NCBI RefSeq assembly: GCF_039541075.1
Contig: NZ_BAABFN010000022.1
Span: 1 to 64,000, forward strand
From: Compostibacter hankyongensis
Lineage (GTDB): Bacteria; Bacteroidota; Bacteroidia; Chitinophagales; Chitinophagaceae
Reading direction: 5' to 3'
Length of the DNA stretch: 64,000 nt
In this document: positions 24,618-33,891 of the stretch, one piece after another
Numbering within the stretch: position 1 is the first letter of the stretch
Layout of the letters: each line of letters starts with the position of its first letter
Position numbers and translations under genes: made by a program
Notes under the pieces: model-generated
Seen by the model: only the letters and a program-made list of their open reading frames with translations
Database searches by the model: none
What the model was told of the DNA's origin: nothing

Positions 24618-26288
24618 ATGTTTACCCGATTTAGCGAAGCCGAAAAGGCCGTACACTTTCCGCCGGACAGGCGGATGTTTATCGGACTAAAACCGCAGGT
24701 CTGGCTGGCGATCCTGGCCCTGCTGCTGGTCACCGTGGGAGCAGCCTGGATACAATACCTCACCCTCGGCCTACCGGAGGACCCTTCCGCTTCCCTGCCG
24801 CCTGTGCCGGCGGGCGGCCCCGCCGGGTTTCCGTACTGGCTGCGGCTGAGCCACTGGGTCAATTTCTTTTTCCTCGTGCTCATCATCCGCAGCGGGCTGT
24901 CCATCCTGATGGATCATCCCCGCCTCTACTGGAACAACGGCTGCCTGCCCGGTTCCGAATGGATCCGCTTTACGCCCCTGAAAGTACCCGAAGATAAAAT
25001 ATGGACGGCCAAAGAAGATGCCCGTTATATCAGCCCTTGGATCGGCCTGCCGGGTTATCGTCATTCCGTGGGGCTGGCGCGCTGCTGGCACTTTTTAACG
25101 GTGCCCTTTTTCCTTTTAAACGGAGCGGTATTTATTACCCTGCTTTTTACGACCAACCAGTGGAAACGCCTGGTACCCGCCTCCTGGCACATCCTTCCCG
25201 ACGCATGGCGCGTTTTTGTGCATTACGCCACCTTTCATATGCCGGCGGAGCCTAACGGCTTTTATCACTACAATGCCTTACAGCAGCTATCTTACTTTGC
25301 AGTAGTGTTCCTGCTGGCGCCGCTTGCCATGGTCAGCGGCATGGCCATGTCGCCTGCCATCGAAAACCGTTTTCACTGGATACCCCGGCTCTTCGGGAAC
25401 AGACAGGGAGCCCGTTCGGTGCATTTTCTGGTCATGCTGGCCTATACCGGTTTTATCCTCATTCATGTGGCGATGGTGGCAGCAACGGGACTGGGCCGTA
25501 ACATGAACCATATCGTCACGGGCACCGACAGCGCCTCGGAGCCGACGGGCCTCTGGGTGGGTGCGGCCATTTTGCTGTTTACCCTGTTTTTCGGATTTGC
25601 CGCCCACTGGCTGTCCTGGAAAAGACCCCGCTCCTTACAGCGTGCCGAAGCTTTTGTCAACGAATCCCTCTGGCGGCTGTCCATCAACAGGTTCAAGCCC
25701 CGCATCTACTATAAAAAGAAGGATATCTCCCCGAAATTCTGGGCAAACGGGAAAATACCCGGCTCCTCCGAATGGCAGGCGCTGGCCGCAAACGGGTTCA
25801 GCGACTATAAGCTGAAAATAAGCGGACTGGTAAAGAACCCCGTCGAGTTACCCCTTTCCGAGCTAAAGGCCATGGGCAAGGAGCAACAGATCACCATGCA
25901 CCATTGTATACAGGGTTGGTCAGGCGTAGCCGAATGGGGAGGATTGCCGCTTAAAACCCTGATCGATCTCGTACAGCCGTACCCGTCAGTGACCACGCTG
26001 GTGTTCTATTCCTTCGGGGAAGGATTGTACGGCGGCACGTATTACGATACCCATACGCTGGACAACTGTCTTAAGCCTGCTTCGATCCTCGCCTGGGAAA
26101 TGAATTACCGGCCTTTGCCCGAACTGTACGGGGCCCCTTTGCGGTTACGGGTCGAAAATCAGCTCGGGTATAAAATGGTGAAATGGATAGCGCGGATTGA
26201 GTTTGTAGACAGTCACACCACCGTAGGCAAAGGCTTCGGCGGTAAGAACGAGGATGATGAATATTACGACCTGATCGCCAACTCCTGA
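24618..26288 (+). CDS. Cytochrome b561 / sulfite oxidase-fold fusion
   Basis: A 556-residue fusion. Residues up to about 355 form a polytopic cytochrome b561/formate dehydrogenase gamma-like membrane domain: several helices, with candidate haem-ligand histidines in RLSHWVNFF, LARCWHFL, ARSVHFLVML and ILIHVAMV. Residues from about 390 on are the molybdopterin-binding sulfite oxidase-like domain; the molybdenum-ligand cysteine is Cys430 in TMHHCIQGWSGVAEWGG, and LENQLGYKMVKWI-like sequence (RVENQLGYKMVKWI) matches its C-terminus. It probably passes electrons between a substrate and the quinone pool. The substrate is unknown; the membrane topology needs testing. No periplasmic signal other than the first helix. 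Confidence 0.85.
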   Translation: MFTRFSEAEKAVHFPPDRRMFIGLKPQVWLAILALLLVTVGAAWIQYLTLGLPEDPSASLPPVPAGGPAGFPYWLRLSHWVNFFFLVLIIRSGLSILMDHPRLYWNNGCLPGSEWIRFTPLKVPEDKIWTAKEDARYISPWIGLPGYRHSVGLARCWHFLTVPFFLLNGAVFITLLFTTNQWKRLVPASWHILPDAWRVFVHYATFHMPAEPNGFYHYNALQQLSYFAVVFLLAPLAMVSGMAMSPAIENRFHWIPRLFGNRQGARSVHFLVMLAYTGFILIHVAMVAATGLGRNMNHIVTGTDSASEPTGLWVGAAILLFTLFFGFAAHWLSWKRPRSLQRAEAFVNESLWRLSINRFKPRIYYKKKDISPKFWANGKIPGSSEWQALAANGFSDYKLKISGLVKNPVELPLSELKAMGKEQQITMHHCIQGWSGVAEWGGLPLKTLIDLVQPYPSVTTLVFYSFGEGLYGGTYYDTHTLDNCLKPASILAWEMNYRPLPELYGAPLRLRVENQLGYKMVKWIARIEFVDSHTTVGKGFGGKNEDDEYYDLIANS

Positions 26289-26318
26289 ATAACGGCTGCT
26301 GCCGCTTTCCGATCCCCT

Positions 26319-27731
26319 TTACCGTTTCCTGATCCGCCATTGCTTCGGATAGTAATTGTTGACCCGGCCGCCCAATCCTTTCATCCAGCCCAGGTTCATT
26401 CCTTTATAACGGGCCAGCACCCAGCCGGCGGGAACGTTTTCCAGCCCGGCGTCTTCCTTGCGCAGATATTTCAACGCCTGTTCCGTATCCAATGGTACGG
26501 CCGGCAAACCCTGCCGTACCCGGGTACTCAGCGCCAGCGCATGGGCCGGCAACAGCCGCCCTCCCAGCCATTTGCCCATATGGATGCCGGCCTGGCGGAT
26601 ACGCAGTCCGCCCATGCGATCGCGACACTGTCCTACCGCTTTGGGCACCGCCCACAGCTCATCCTGCTCCAAAGCCGGCAGCCACTCCCCCGACGGCGCC
26701 TCCAGCCATGCCGGCAGCAGCTGCTCCGGAACGCGGGGACGCCGCTCCCGTTGTTTTCTGAAAGCACCGTCCGCGGGCGTTTTTCCTCCCGCCCCCTTTT
26801 TCTGCATCACGCAAAGAAAAAGTCCTTCCCCCTCCACCTTGTCCGGGTAAAACCGGAAAACCGGAAGGCTGCAGCGCGGGGAGACAGCCGCCGTGATCCC
26901 CCATTCCGGCGGCACCGGCAACGACACACCCGTTAACCCCAGCTCTTCCGAGAGCCAATCCGCAATATCCTCGTCCTCCTCCCGGGAGTAGGAACAGGTA
27001 GAGTAAATTAAAAAACCTCCTTCTTTTAGCGCCGGCAGCACATCGGCCAGGATGCGGCGCTGCCGCAGGCTGCAATGGGTTACATGTCCGGGCGACCATT
27101 CCGCCACCGCTGCCGGATCGCGCCGGAAAAGACCGGAGCCGGAGCAGGGCGCATCTACCAGCACAACGTCAAACAGCTCGCCCAGGCCGGAAAAATCCTG
27201 CGGGTCGTTCTGGGTAACGATCAGGTCCGGACTGCCCCAGCGGACCAGGTTCTCCAGCAGGATGCCGCTGCGCGAACGGATTACCTCGTTGGAGACCAGC
27301 ACGCTCCCCGCAGGCAGCACGCTGCTGAGGTGGGTGGACTTTCCGCCCGGGGCGGCACAGAGGTCCAGCGCCGTCAGCGGCCGTCCTCCGGACTGCAGCT
27401 GCTGCAGGGCATAGCCTGCAAACATGGAAGAGGCCTCCTGTACATAATAAGCTCCCGCATGCCAGAGGGGATCGTCGACAAAGGCGGGCCGTCCGGAAAG
27501 ATAAAACCCATGCTCACACCACGGCACCTTTCCGCTGATGAGATCTCCCGGGATAAGGCCGGCGGCATCCGCCCCCGGCGGAAGCTTGGCAGGATTGACC
27601 CGCAGCGAGGTCACCCGCCGCGCCGACTGGTGAGCAGCGACAAATGCACTGCGGTCGAAGCCGGGCAACCCTTCGAGCCCATCCAGAAAAGCTTCCGGCA
27701 GCAGGGGTCCGTGATCAGATGCATGGTTCAT
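26319..27731 (-). CDS. RsmF/NOL1/NOP2/Sun family RNA m5C methyltransferase
   Basis: A 470-residue RNA (cytosine-5) methyltransferase. The SAM-binding DLCAAPGGKSTHL is near residue 120, the release cysteine lies in DAPCSGSGLFRRDP and the catalytic cysteine in YSTCSYSREEDEDI. The C-terminal extension (with PVFRFYPDKVEGEGLFLCVMQ and the RsmF-like domain) fits the RsmF/YebU group, which methylates 16S rRNA. ATG 27731 is used; an upstream extension overlaps the nuclease gene. It starts 13 bases after the DnaQ/GIY-YIG gene stop and is probably co-transcribed. Confidence 0.9.
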   Translation of the reverse strand: MNHASDHGPLLPEAFLDGLEGLPGFDRSAFVAAHQSARRVTSLRVNPAKLPPGADAAGLIPGDLISGKVPWCEHGFYLSGRPAFVDDPLWHAGAYYVQEASSMFAGYALQQLQSGGRPLTALDLCAAPGGKSTHLSSVLPAGSVLVSNEVIRSRSGILLENLVRWGSPDLIVTQNDPQDFSGLGELFDVVLVDAPCSGSGLFRRDPAAVAEWSPGHVTHCSLRQRRILADVLPALKEGGFLIYSTCSYSREEDEDIADWLSEELGLTGVSLPVPPEWGITAAVSPRCSLPVFRFYPDKVEGEGLFLCVMQKKGAGGKTPADGAFRKQRERRPRVPEQLLPAWLEAPSGEWLPALEQDELWAVPKAVGQCRDRMGGLRIRQAGIHMGKWLGGRLLPAHALALSTRVRQGLPAVPLDTEQALKYLRKEDAGLENVPAGWVLARYKGMNLGWMKGLGGRVNNYYPKQWRIRKR

Positions 27732-27744
27732 GAGGAAGGCAAAG

Positions 27745-29133
27745 TTACGAAGCAGGAGGAAGCGCTCCCAACATCCGCACTTCAGCGGGATGAGCCTGTG
27801 CATACCGCAGCAGCAGCTGACGGATGTAGTCGTTACCGGGATAAGGCGTCAGCCGGGCCTTCCAGTCTTCTATGGCCTCCGGGAAGGATCCCGCCTCCAC
27901 CTCTCCCATGCCGTAAAACAGGCCCCGCTCTACCAGCATGCAGCTTTGCTTACCGGCACCCGGACCGGGCAGGGCAATCACAAACGAAGGTTGTTCCTGC
28001 CGAAGCGAAGCCATGGCGGCCTCCACCCGGCGGTTATAGTCATGCGGCGCTTCCAGGCCGGTACAGGCGCCCCGGCAGCTTCCTTCCGCTACCGCGGTGC
28101 ACGCGCCGCTACGTCGCTGCAAAAAGCAAAGGCGTGTACAAAGACCAAACTCACGGACCAGTCGACGCAGACAGGTCTGCCCTTCGATCAGCAGCGAAAA
28201 GGTCTCCAGCGGCTGCAGCTGCCGCCTCCGCTTTTCGATGGCCAGCCGGAGATAGCCCTGCTGATCCTCGAAAGCATACAGCCCGAATACCTGTTCCGGC
28301 CGCTTCTGCGCCCGGTTATATTCCGGCCAGCGCTGCCGGATCTCCACCGACTCCCGCACCAGCGCCGCCAGCTCGGTGGCGCAGACCTCAAAGGAAATGC
28401 GGTGTATCCGGCGCAAAAACTCCTGGCGCTGCCGGCCCGGGTTGTTGTTGGCAAAATGACTCCTCACCCGCCGGCTCAGGTTGCGCGCTTTGCCCACATA
28501 GATCACCTTATCCTGCCGGTCGTGGAAATAATACACACCCGGACTTTGCGGCAATGTTTCCAGCTGTTCCTCCGGCAGGTGCATCGGCAGAAAACGTTCG
28601 GGAGAATTCTTCTTGAGATGCTGCTGAAGATGTCCTTCGCGGTCGTCGCGGATCAGCAGGGTCAGCAGCTCAGCCGTAGCGGCGGCATCGCCGCCCGCAC
28701 GGTGCCGGTGCTCCAGGGCAACGCCCAGCTGCCGGCAAAGACGACCCAGGCTGTAAGAGGGCAGTCCCGGCCATACCTTCCGGCTCAGCCTTACGGTACA
28801 GAGCTTCGGCGCCTCCAGCGTAAACCCGCTCTTTGCCAGCTGGTGTTTCAGAAAAGAATAGTCGAAGTTGACATTATGGGCCACGAAGATGTTCCCCTTC
28901 AGCAGCCCGAAGAGCTCGGCAGCTATGGCCTCAAATACCGGCGCATCCGCCAGCAAAGCGGGCGTGATGCCGGTAAGGGCCTGTATATAGGGCGGCACCG
29001 GCTGCCGCGGGTTGACCAGCGTCTCCCAGGTGCGCACCACACGGGCGCCGTCGTGCAAGACCACGGCTACCTCCGTAATACCGGCTGCCGTCGCATTCCC
29101 CCCGGTAGTTTCTATATCTACAACCGCATACAT
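27745..29133 (-). CDS. DnaQ-like exonuclease fused to GIY-YIG (UvrC-like) domain
   Basis: A 462-residue fusion. Residues 1-170 are a DEDDh 3'-5' exonuclease of the DNA polymerase epsilon-subunit type: VDIETTGG (Asp5, Glu7), FVAHNVNFDYSFL and HRAGGDA (His and Asp). Residues about 195-280 are a GIY-YIG nuclease: SPGVYYFHDRQDKVIYVGKA. The remainder resembles the UvrC-like region of Cho/DnaQ-UvrC fusions, with a cysteine-rich stretch (CRRLVREFGLC near residue 331, then SCRGAC) that may bind metal. The likely role is DNA repair by incision and trimming. It begins the two-gene unit with the m5C methyltransferase. Confidence 0.88.
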   Translation of the reverse strand: MYAVVDIETTGGNATAAGITEVAVVLHDGARVVRTWETLVNPRQPVPPYIQALTGITPALLADAPVFEAIAAELFGLLKGNIFVAHNVNFDYSFLKHQLAKSGFTLEAPKLCTVRLSRKVWPGLPSYSLGRLCRQLGVALEHRHRAGGDAAATAELLTLLIRDDREGHLQQHLKKNSPERFLPMHLPEEQLETLPQSPGVYYFHDRQDKVIYVGKARNLSRRVRSHFANNNPGRQRQEFLRRIHRISFEVCATELAALVRESVEIRQRWPEYNRAQKRPEQVFGLYAFEDQQGYLRLAIEKRRRQLQPLETFSLLIEGQTCLRRLVREFGLCTRLCFLQRRSGACTAVAEGSCRGACTGLEAPHDYNRRVEAAMASLRQEQPSFVIALPGPGAGKQSCMLVERGLFYGMGEVEAGSFPEAIEDWKARLTPYPGNDYIRQLLLRYAQAHPAEVRMLGALPPAS

Positions 29134-29242
29134 ACCATCGCATTAAACATTCACGAATGTACACAATTCGCCACATCTGTCCTGTTGATCGCTAAAAACG
29201 GGGGCTTCGTCTCTATCTTTTCTTATCCTCCCCGGCTGCCGT

Positions 29243-29250
29243 TAAATTTG
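29243..29250 (+). promoter_or_regulatory. -7 promoter box of LytS-like gene
   Basis: TAAATTTG exactly fits TAnnTTTG, 16 bases before the ATG at 29266, with TTTT about 21 bases upstream as a plausible -33 element. Confidence 0.5.
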
Positions 29251-29265
29251 CGATCTTTATACGAT

Positions 29266-30297
29266 ATGACCGTCTTTAAAATTTCCCACCGGCAAATCAC
29301 CCTTGCGCTCCATATCCTGATCTGGAGCGCCTTGCTCCTATTGCCCTGGCTGCTCCGTACACCCGGCGAGTCCTACGATACTATTACAACGCTGCCCGCC
29401 CCGTTTTTCCTGCTGACCGTCCTGCTGCATGCAGGGCTGTTTTACAGCAATGCTTTTTTCTTTTATCCCCGGCTGTGCAACAAAAGAAGATGGTGGCTGT
29501 ATCTGCTCTGTTTTATCCTGCTCGTTATCGCTGGGAACGCGTTGAAAGCGACCCTGCTGCAAACCTGGTATCCTGAGATACCGCTTTACGGCGTAAACGC
29601 CCGGTTCATCTTTGCCCCCACATTCTTTGCCCTGCTGGCCGGCACGGTCTATCGCTTTGCCGCCAACAGAATCAACGCGGAAAAAGCACAGAAGGAAAAA
29701 CAGTCCGAACAGCTGGCCATGCAACTGAAATTTCTCCGTTCCCAGGTGAGCCCGCACTTCCTGTTCAATGTGCTGGCCAATCTGGTATCCCTGGCCCGGA
29801 AAAAATCCGACCGGCTGGAACCCTCCCTGATCATGCTCTCCGACCTGATGCGCTATATGCTTTATGATTCGGATGATAAAAAGGTATCCCTCGAAAAAGA
29901 AGCGGGTTATCTCAAAAGCTATATCGCCCTGCAGCAGCTCAGGTTCGGTCATGATGTGGACATCCGCGTCGCCATCGAACTTCCTGCTGATGCAGACCGC
30001 TACCGGATAGAACCCATGCTCCTGATCCCCTTCGTGGAAAACGCCTTCAAGCACGGGGTGGGCTGGATAAAGGATCCGCGTATCGGGATAGCGCTGAATG
30101 CGCAGGAAGGACAGCTCAGCTTCCGTGTGGAAAACAAATTCAACCCGGCCGACAACGGCCCCAAGGACGCTTCCTCCGGCATCGGGCTGGCCAACGTAAA
30201 ATCGCGGCTGCTCCTGCTCTATCCACAGCGACACCGGTTGGCCATCTCGCAGGAAAATGATACCTTTCATGTCCACCTGACCCTGCAACTGCAATGA
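29266..30297 (+). CDS. LytS-type sensor histidine kinase
   Basis: A 343-residue membrane histidine kinase. Four hydrophobic segments fill residues 1-140; the His_kinase domain follows with FLRSQVSPHFLFNVLANL, phospho-acceptor His164, and a HATPase_c with IPFVENAFKHGV and GIGLANVKSRLLLLYPQ. There is no separate extracellular sensor domain, so signals are probably sensed in the membrane. A long upstream in-frame extension is antisense to the nuclease gene and is not coding. It overlaps the response-regulator start (ATG 30294, TGA 30295-30297). Confidence 0.9.
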   Translation: MTVFKISHRQITLALHILIWSALLLLPWLLRTPGESYDTITTLPAPFFLLTVLLHAGLFYSNAFFFYPRLCNKRRWWLYLLCFILLVIAGNALKATLLQTWYPEIPLYGVNARFIFAPTFFALLAGTVYRFAANRINAEKAQKEKQSEQLAMQLKFLRSQVSPHFLFNVLANLVSLARKKSDRLEPSLIMLSDLMRYMLYDSDDKKVSLEKEAGYLKSYIALQQLRFGHDVDIRVAIELPADADRYRIEPMLLIPFVENAFKHGVGWIKDPRIGIALNAQEGQLSFRVENKFNPADNGPKDASSGIGLANVKSRLLLLYPQRHRLAISQENDTFHVHLTLQLQ

Positions 30298-30998
30298 TGC
30301 GCTGTATCGCCATAGACGACGAAAAGCTGGTGCTGGAGCTGCTGGAGGACAATATCCGGCAGGTTCCCTTCCTGGAGCTGGTAAAATCCTGCCGAAACGT
30401 GATGGAGGCTGCCGCCGTGCTGCAGCAGGAAAAGATAGACCTGATCTTTCTTGACATACAGATGCCCAGGTTGGACGGGTTGTCGTTCCTCCGCTCCCTC
30501 CCGCACCCGCCCATGACCATACTCGTCACCGCCTACGAACAATATGCGCTCGAAGCCTTTAATCTCAATGCCGTGGATTACCTGCTGAAGCCCGTATCCT
30601 TCGAGCGGTTCCTGCAGGCCTGTAACAAGGCTTATGAACGGCACCGGCTGCAGCAGGCAGCTGCGCCCGCCGCCGGGGAGAAGCCCGGCCATTTCTTCGT
30701 CAACGTTGAGTACACGCTGGTTAAGATAGTCGTGGACGATATACGGTATATCGAAGGGTTAAAAGACTATATCAAAATCCATCTCACGGGCAACCGGAAA
30801 CCGGTTATCACCCGCATGAGCCTGAAGGCTATGGAAGAAAAGCTGCCGCCCGGCAGTTTCATCCGCGTACATAAATCCTATATCGTGGCGGCAGACAAGA
30901 TCACCACCATCAAACGCGATCTGGTTTATATCGGCGATACCGAGCTGCCGCTGAGCGAATCCTATAAAGCTGCACTGGACAAGCTGACCGGAAGATAA
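30294..30998 (+). CDS. LytTR family response regulator
   Basis: A 234-residue regulator. The receiver domain starts CIAIDDEKLV with the acidic pocket, has the phospho-acceptor Asp54 in IFLDIQMP, and ends in VDYLLKPV. A C-terminal LytTR DNA-binding domain follows an Ala/Pro linker: IRYIEGLKDYIKIHL, TRMSLKAMEEKLP and FIRVHKSYIV. It overlaps the kinase gene by four bases, so the pair is coupled. The TonB-dependent receptor 100 bases downstream is a plausible target. Confidence 0.93.
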   Translation: MMRCIAIDDEKLVLELLEDNIRQVPFLELVKSCRNVMEAAAVLQQEKIDLIFLDIQMPRLDGLSFLRSLPHPPMTILVTAYEQYALEAFNLNAVDYLLKPVSFERFLQACNKAYERHRLQQAAAPAAGEKPGHFFVNVEYTLVKIVVDDIRYIEGLKDYIKIHLTGNRKPVITRMSLKAMEEKLPPGSFIRVHKSYIVAADKITTIKRDLVYIGDTELPLSESYKAALDKLTGR

Positions 30999-31075
30999 AA
31001 TAGACGGATATCCCCGGTTCATCGCAACACCTGCCCCGCTCCTCTATTCTCCGTTTTTTGCGCTGTTTCTGAAGA

Positions 31076-31083
31076 TAGTTTTG
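31076..31083 (+). promoter_or_regulatory. -7 promoter box of TonB-dependent receptor
   Basis: TAGTTTTG fits TAnnTTTG and lies 16 bases before ATG 31099, with a TTTTTTG run 31054-31060 upstream. Confidence 0.5.
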
Positions 31084-31098
31084 TCATAGCAATCAAAA

Positions 31099-33384
31099 AT
31101 GACAAAAACAGCAATCATGAAACCGATCATCCTACTTCCGGCACTTTTTCTCCTAATCTTGCTTTTGTCTCCTTCCGCAAAGGGGCAGAACTTAACCGGT
31201 CACGATAAGATCATCCTCTCCGGCATGGTAAAAAACCGCGCACAGCAGGCTGTCCCCTTTGCCAGCCTGAAGATCCGCGGTACAGACGAGGGCACCACTA
31301 CCGACAGCCTGGGTCGTTTCAGCTTTTCCGCTTCCGCTTCGGGAGAGCAGACCCTGGTGGTTTCCTCCATCGGATTCAATACCTATACACAGCCCGTCAA
31401 CCTGCAGGGAAAAGACATCACTATGCAGATCGTTCTGCAGCCACGCCGGCAGGAGCTGCAGGGCGTGGTGATCAGCGCGGGAAGCTTTGAGGCCAGCGAC
31501 AAGGCGAAAGGCGCCTCGCTGACCCCGATGGATGCGGTTACCGTAGCGGGCAGCAACAACGACCTGGCCACGGCGCTGCGTTCCCTACCGGGTGCGCAGC
31601 AGATCGGGGAACAGGCCGGGCTTTTTGTCCGCGGCGGCACCGGAGAAGAAACCAAGCAGTTCATAGACGGCATGCTGATGCCTTTTCCGAACTACCCGTC
31701 GATACCGGGCCTGCCCCAGCCTGCCCGCGTAGACCCCTTTCTTTTCCAGGGTATCCTGTTCAGCTCCGGCGGTTATTCCGCACTGTACGGGGAGGCCATG
31801 AGCAGCGCGCTCATCCTCAACAGTGTAGATCTTCCCGACAGATCGTCGGCCGACTTCAGCGCATTCCTGCCCGGTAACCTCAGTGCGGGGTTCCAGAAGA
31901 TCACCGGGGACAAAAAAGGCAGCTACGGCATCAGCGGAAGTTATAACAACCAGCATCTCTATAACCGGATCGTACCCCAGGAGCCGGACTATTTCTATGG
32001 CCCGGAATATTACAACGGTAATGCCAACCTGGGAAGAAAAATCGGCAAGACGGGAATGCTGAAGCTGTATGTAAGCTGGGATCACGGCCATACCGCCCTG
32101 CGCAATCCTGATGTCGACAGCCTTTCCCTGAAATCGGCTTACACATCGAAAAGCCGCAACCTGTATGCTCATGTCAATTACCGGCAGCTCCTGGGCGACA
32201 GCTGGAAGATCAGCGCCGGCCTGGCCTACGACGATAACCGGGATGAGGTCAATACCCGGCTCCTGGACCGGGATAACCAACAGGTATTTCTTTCTCATGA
32301 TCCGTACCGCTACAAGAACAGCGATTTTCTGACACGCTCCGTCTTTGCCCAGGGGCGGTTGGTCCTGACGCATATGTTCGGACGCAACCAGTCAATCGAT
32401 TTCGGTGCGGAACATTTCTATACGCGGGACCGGTTCACACACAACGATTCCCTGTCTGCGCTTACCGATCATCTTTCAGCCGTTTTTGCAGAGGGCAATC
32501 TCCAGCTCAGCTCCCATATTTCCGCACGCGCCGGCCTGCGGATGGAATATTCCTCCCTGCTCGGACGCACTACCTGGTCGCCCCGGCTCAGCCTGGCTTA
32601 CCGGATCAGCGACGGCGCGCAGTTCAACGCCGCTTATGGCATGTTCTACCAGAAACCGGATAATGTCTACCTGTTCGCCAACCGGCGGCTGGACTTCTCC
32701 CGGGCCGATCACTACGTGATCAATTTCACCCGAAAGGCCGATAACCGCTTCTTCAGGATCGAAGCTTATTACAAGCAATATCATGACCTGGTAAAGACCG
32801 ATCCGGCATATGACAATAACGGGAAGGGGTATGCCAAAGGTATAGAATTGTTCTGGCGCGATAAAAAGACGATACCCGATCTGGATTACTGGGTTTCCTA
32901 TACCTACCTGGATACCAAAAGGGATTTTCTCGACTATCCGTATACGTTGCGCCCGGCTTTTACATCGCCGCACACCGCAACGCTGGCGGTCAAGAAATTC
33001 TTTCCCGGCATCAGCACCAGCGTGAATGTATCCTATGCTTTCGCTGCGGGACGTCCGTACTACGACATAGCGGAACAGCCGGAGGGGCCGGCCCGGGTCC
33101 GCGACGAGGGCCATACCCGCGCTTACAATGTAGTTAACCTGCATATCGCTTACCTGTTCAATATGTTCAAAAAATGGAAACAGCCCGCCTTCTCCGGGGT
33201 AGCCCTCGGCGCCAATAACCTGCTGGGCACCCGCCAGGTGTTCGGGTATAACTACAGCAGCAACGGACTTAATAAGATCCCCGTTACGCCGCCTGCCCGG
33301 CGGTATTATTTCATCGGCTTCTTCACCAGCTTCGGCGTGGACCGCACCAGCGATTTCATGGATAACATGGATAGTAATCTGTAA
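31099..33384 (+). CDS. TonB-dependent receptor with carboxypeptidase-like domain
   Basis: A 761-residue outer-membrane receptor: signal peptide (LFLLILLLSPSAKGQ), a CarboxypepD_reg-like beta-sandwich (about 37-112, ILSGMVKNRAQQAVPFASL), a plug domain (about 130-245, with RGGTGEETKQFIDGM and SSGGYSALYGEAMSSALI), and a beta-barrel to residue 761. It takes up a substrate with TonB/ExbBD energy; the substrate is unknown. No SusD-like partner is adjacent, so it is unlikely to be a classic glycan pair. It follows the LytS/LytTR genes, which may control it, and precedes a small membrane protein. Confidence 0.9.
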   Translation: MTKTAIMKPIILLPALFLLILLLSPSAKGQNLTGHDKIILSGMVKNRAQQAVPFASLKIRGTDEGTTTDSLGRFSFSASASGEQTLVVSSIGFNTYTQPVNLQGKDITMQIVLQPRRQELQGVVISAGSFEASDKAKGASLTPMDAVTVAGSNNDLATALRSLPGAQQIGEQAGLFVRGGTGEETKQFIDGMLMPFPNYPSIPGLPQPARVDPFLFQGILFSSGGYSALYGEAMSSALILNSVDLPDRSSADFSAFLPGNLSAGFQKITGDKKGSYGISGSYNNQHLYNRIVPQEPDYFYGPEYYNGNANLGRKIGKTGMLKLYVSWDHGHTALRNPDVDSLSLKSAYTSKSRNLYAHVNYRQLLGDSWKISAGLAYDDNRDEVNTRLLDRDNQQVFLSHDPYRYKNSDFLTRSVFAQGRLVLTHMFGRNQSIDFGAEHFYTRDRFTHNDSLSALTDHLSAVFAEGNLQLSSHISARAGLRMEYSSLLGRTTWSPRLSLAYRISDGAQFNAAYGMFYQKPDNVYLFANRRLDFSRADHYVINFTRKADNRFFRIEAYYKQYHDLVKTDPAYDNNGKGYAKGIELFWRDKKTIPDLDYWVSYTYLDTKRDFLDYPYTLRPAFTSPHTATLAVKKFFPGISTSVNVSYAFAAGRPYYDIAEQPEGPARVRDEGHTRAYNVVNLHIAYLFNMFKKWKQPAFSGVALGANNLLGTRQVFGYNYSSNGLNKIPVTPPARRYYFIGFFTSFGVDRTSDFMDNMDSNL

Positions 33385-33414
33385 CGCATTTATTCACTTC
33401 AAAAATCAAACGTC

Positions 33415-33732
33415 ATGGCATTCGTATTATTGATCATCCTGCGGGTATTGTTTATTGCCTGCATGGTATTCATCATCGGTTATGTATTCGGTTCCTTTTC
33501 CAAAAAACCGGCGCTCAGGACCATCACCCGGGTGGCCACGATCCTCGTGATCCTGATCTACATCGGCATGAACATCTTTGTCATGCGCGGGATCAGGGGC
33601 AACGGGTACGGCTGGTGCCACCGCGGCTATCCCGCCGAACGGCACTGGCGGCATGACGGTTTCCCGGAACACCGGCAGGGACCGCCCGCCGCTTATCCCG
33701 GCACGGACTCCACGGCCCGTCCCACCCGGTAA
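33415..33732 (+). CDS. Small membrane protein, hypothetical
   Basis: A 105-residue protein with two hydrophobic helices (VLLIILRVLFIACMVFIIGYV at 4-24 and ILVILIYIGMNIFVM at 43-57) and a soluble His/Pro/Gly/Arg-rich tail of 45 residues (GWCHRGYPAERHWRHDGFPE). No family recognised. It starts 30 bases after the TonB-dependent receptor stop and is probably co-transcribed; a metal-related role would be only a guess from the histidine-rich tail. Confidence 0.65.
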   Translation: MAFVLLIILRVLFIACMVFIIGYVFGSFSKKPALRTITRVATILVILIYIGMNIFVMRGIRGNGYGWCHRGYPAERHWRHDGFPEHRQGPPAAYPGTDSTARPTR

Positions 33733-33860
33733 ACCGAATCAGCACAGCTTTTATCCGCCGCACAGCAGGATATGCCGTTGCCCTCCGGGGTCAGACGCAG
33801 GCATTTCCCGGCTGCGCGGCGGACGCTGTTGACGGCAGAGATGCTGAAACAGAATTTTTA

Positions 33861-33868
33861 TATCTTTA
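33861..33868 (+). promoter_or_regulatory. -7-like box of metalloprotease gene
   Basis: TATCTTTA matches seven of eight positions of TAnnTTTG and lies 23 bases before ATG 33892. Confidence 0.35.
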
Positions 33869-33891
33869 GCAGGATCATTACAGATATAACC

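Noticed and set aside
27730..29265. Long upstream extension of the LytS-like frame
   Set aside because: It is antisense to the DnaQ/GIY-YIG gene. The true kinase start at 29266 follows a -7 box and begins the first membrane helix.
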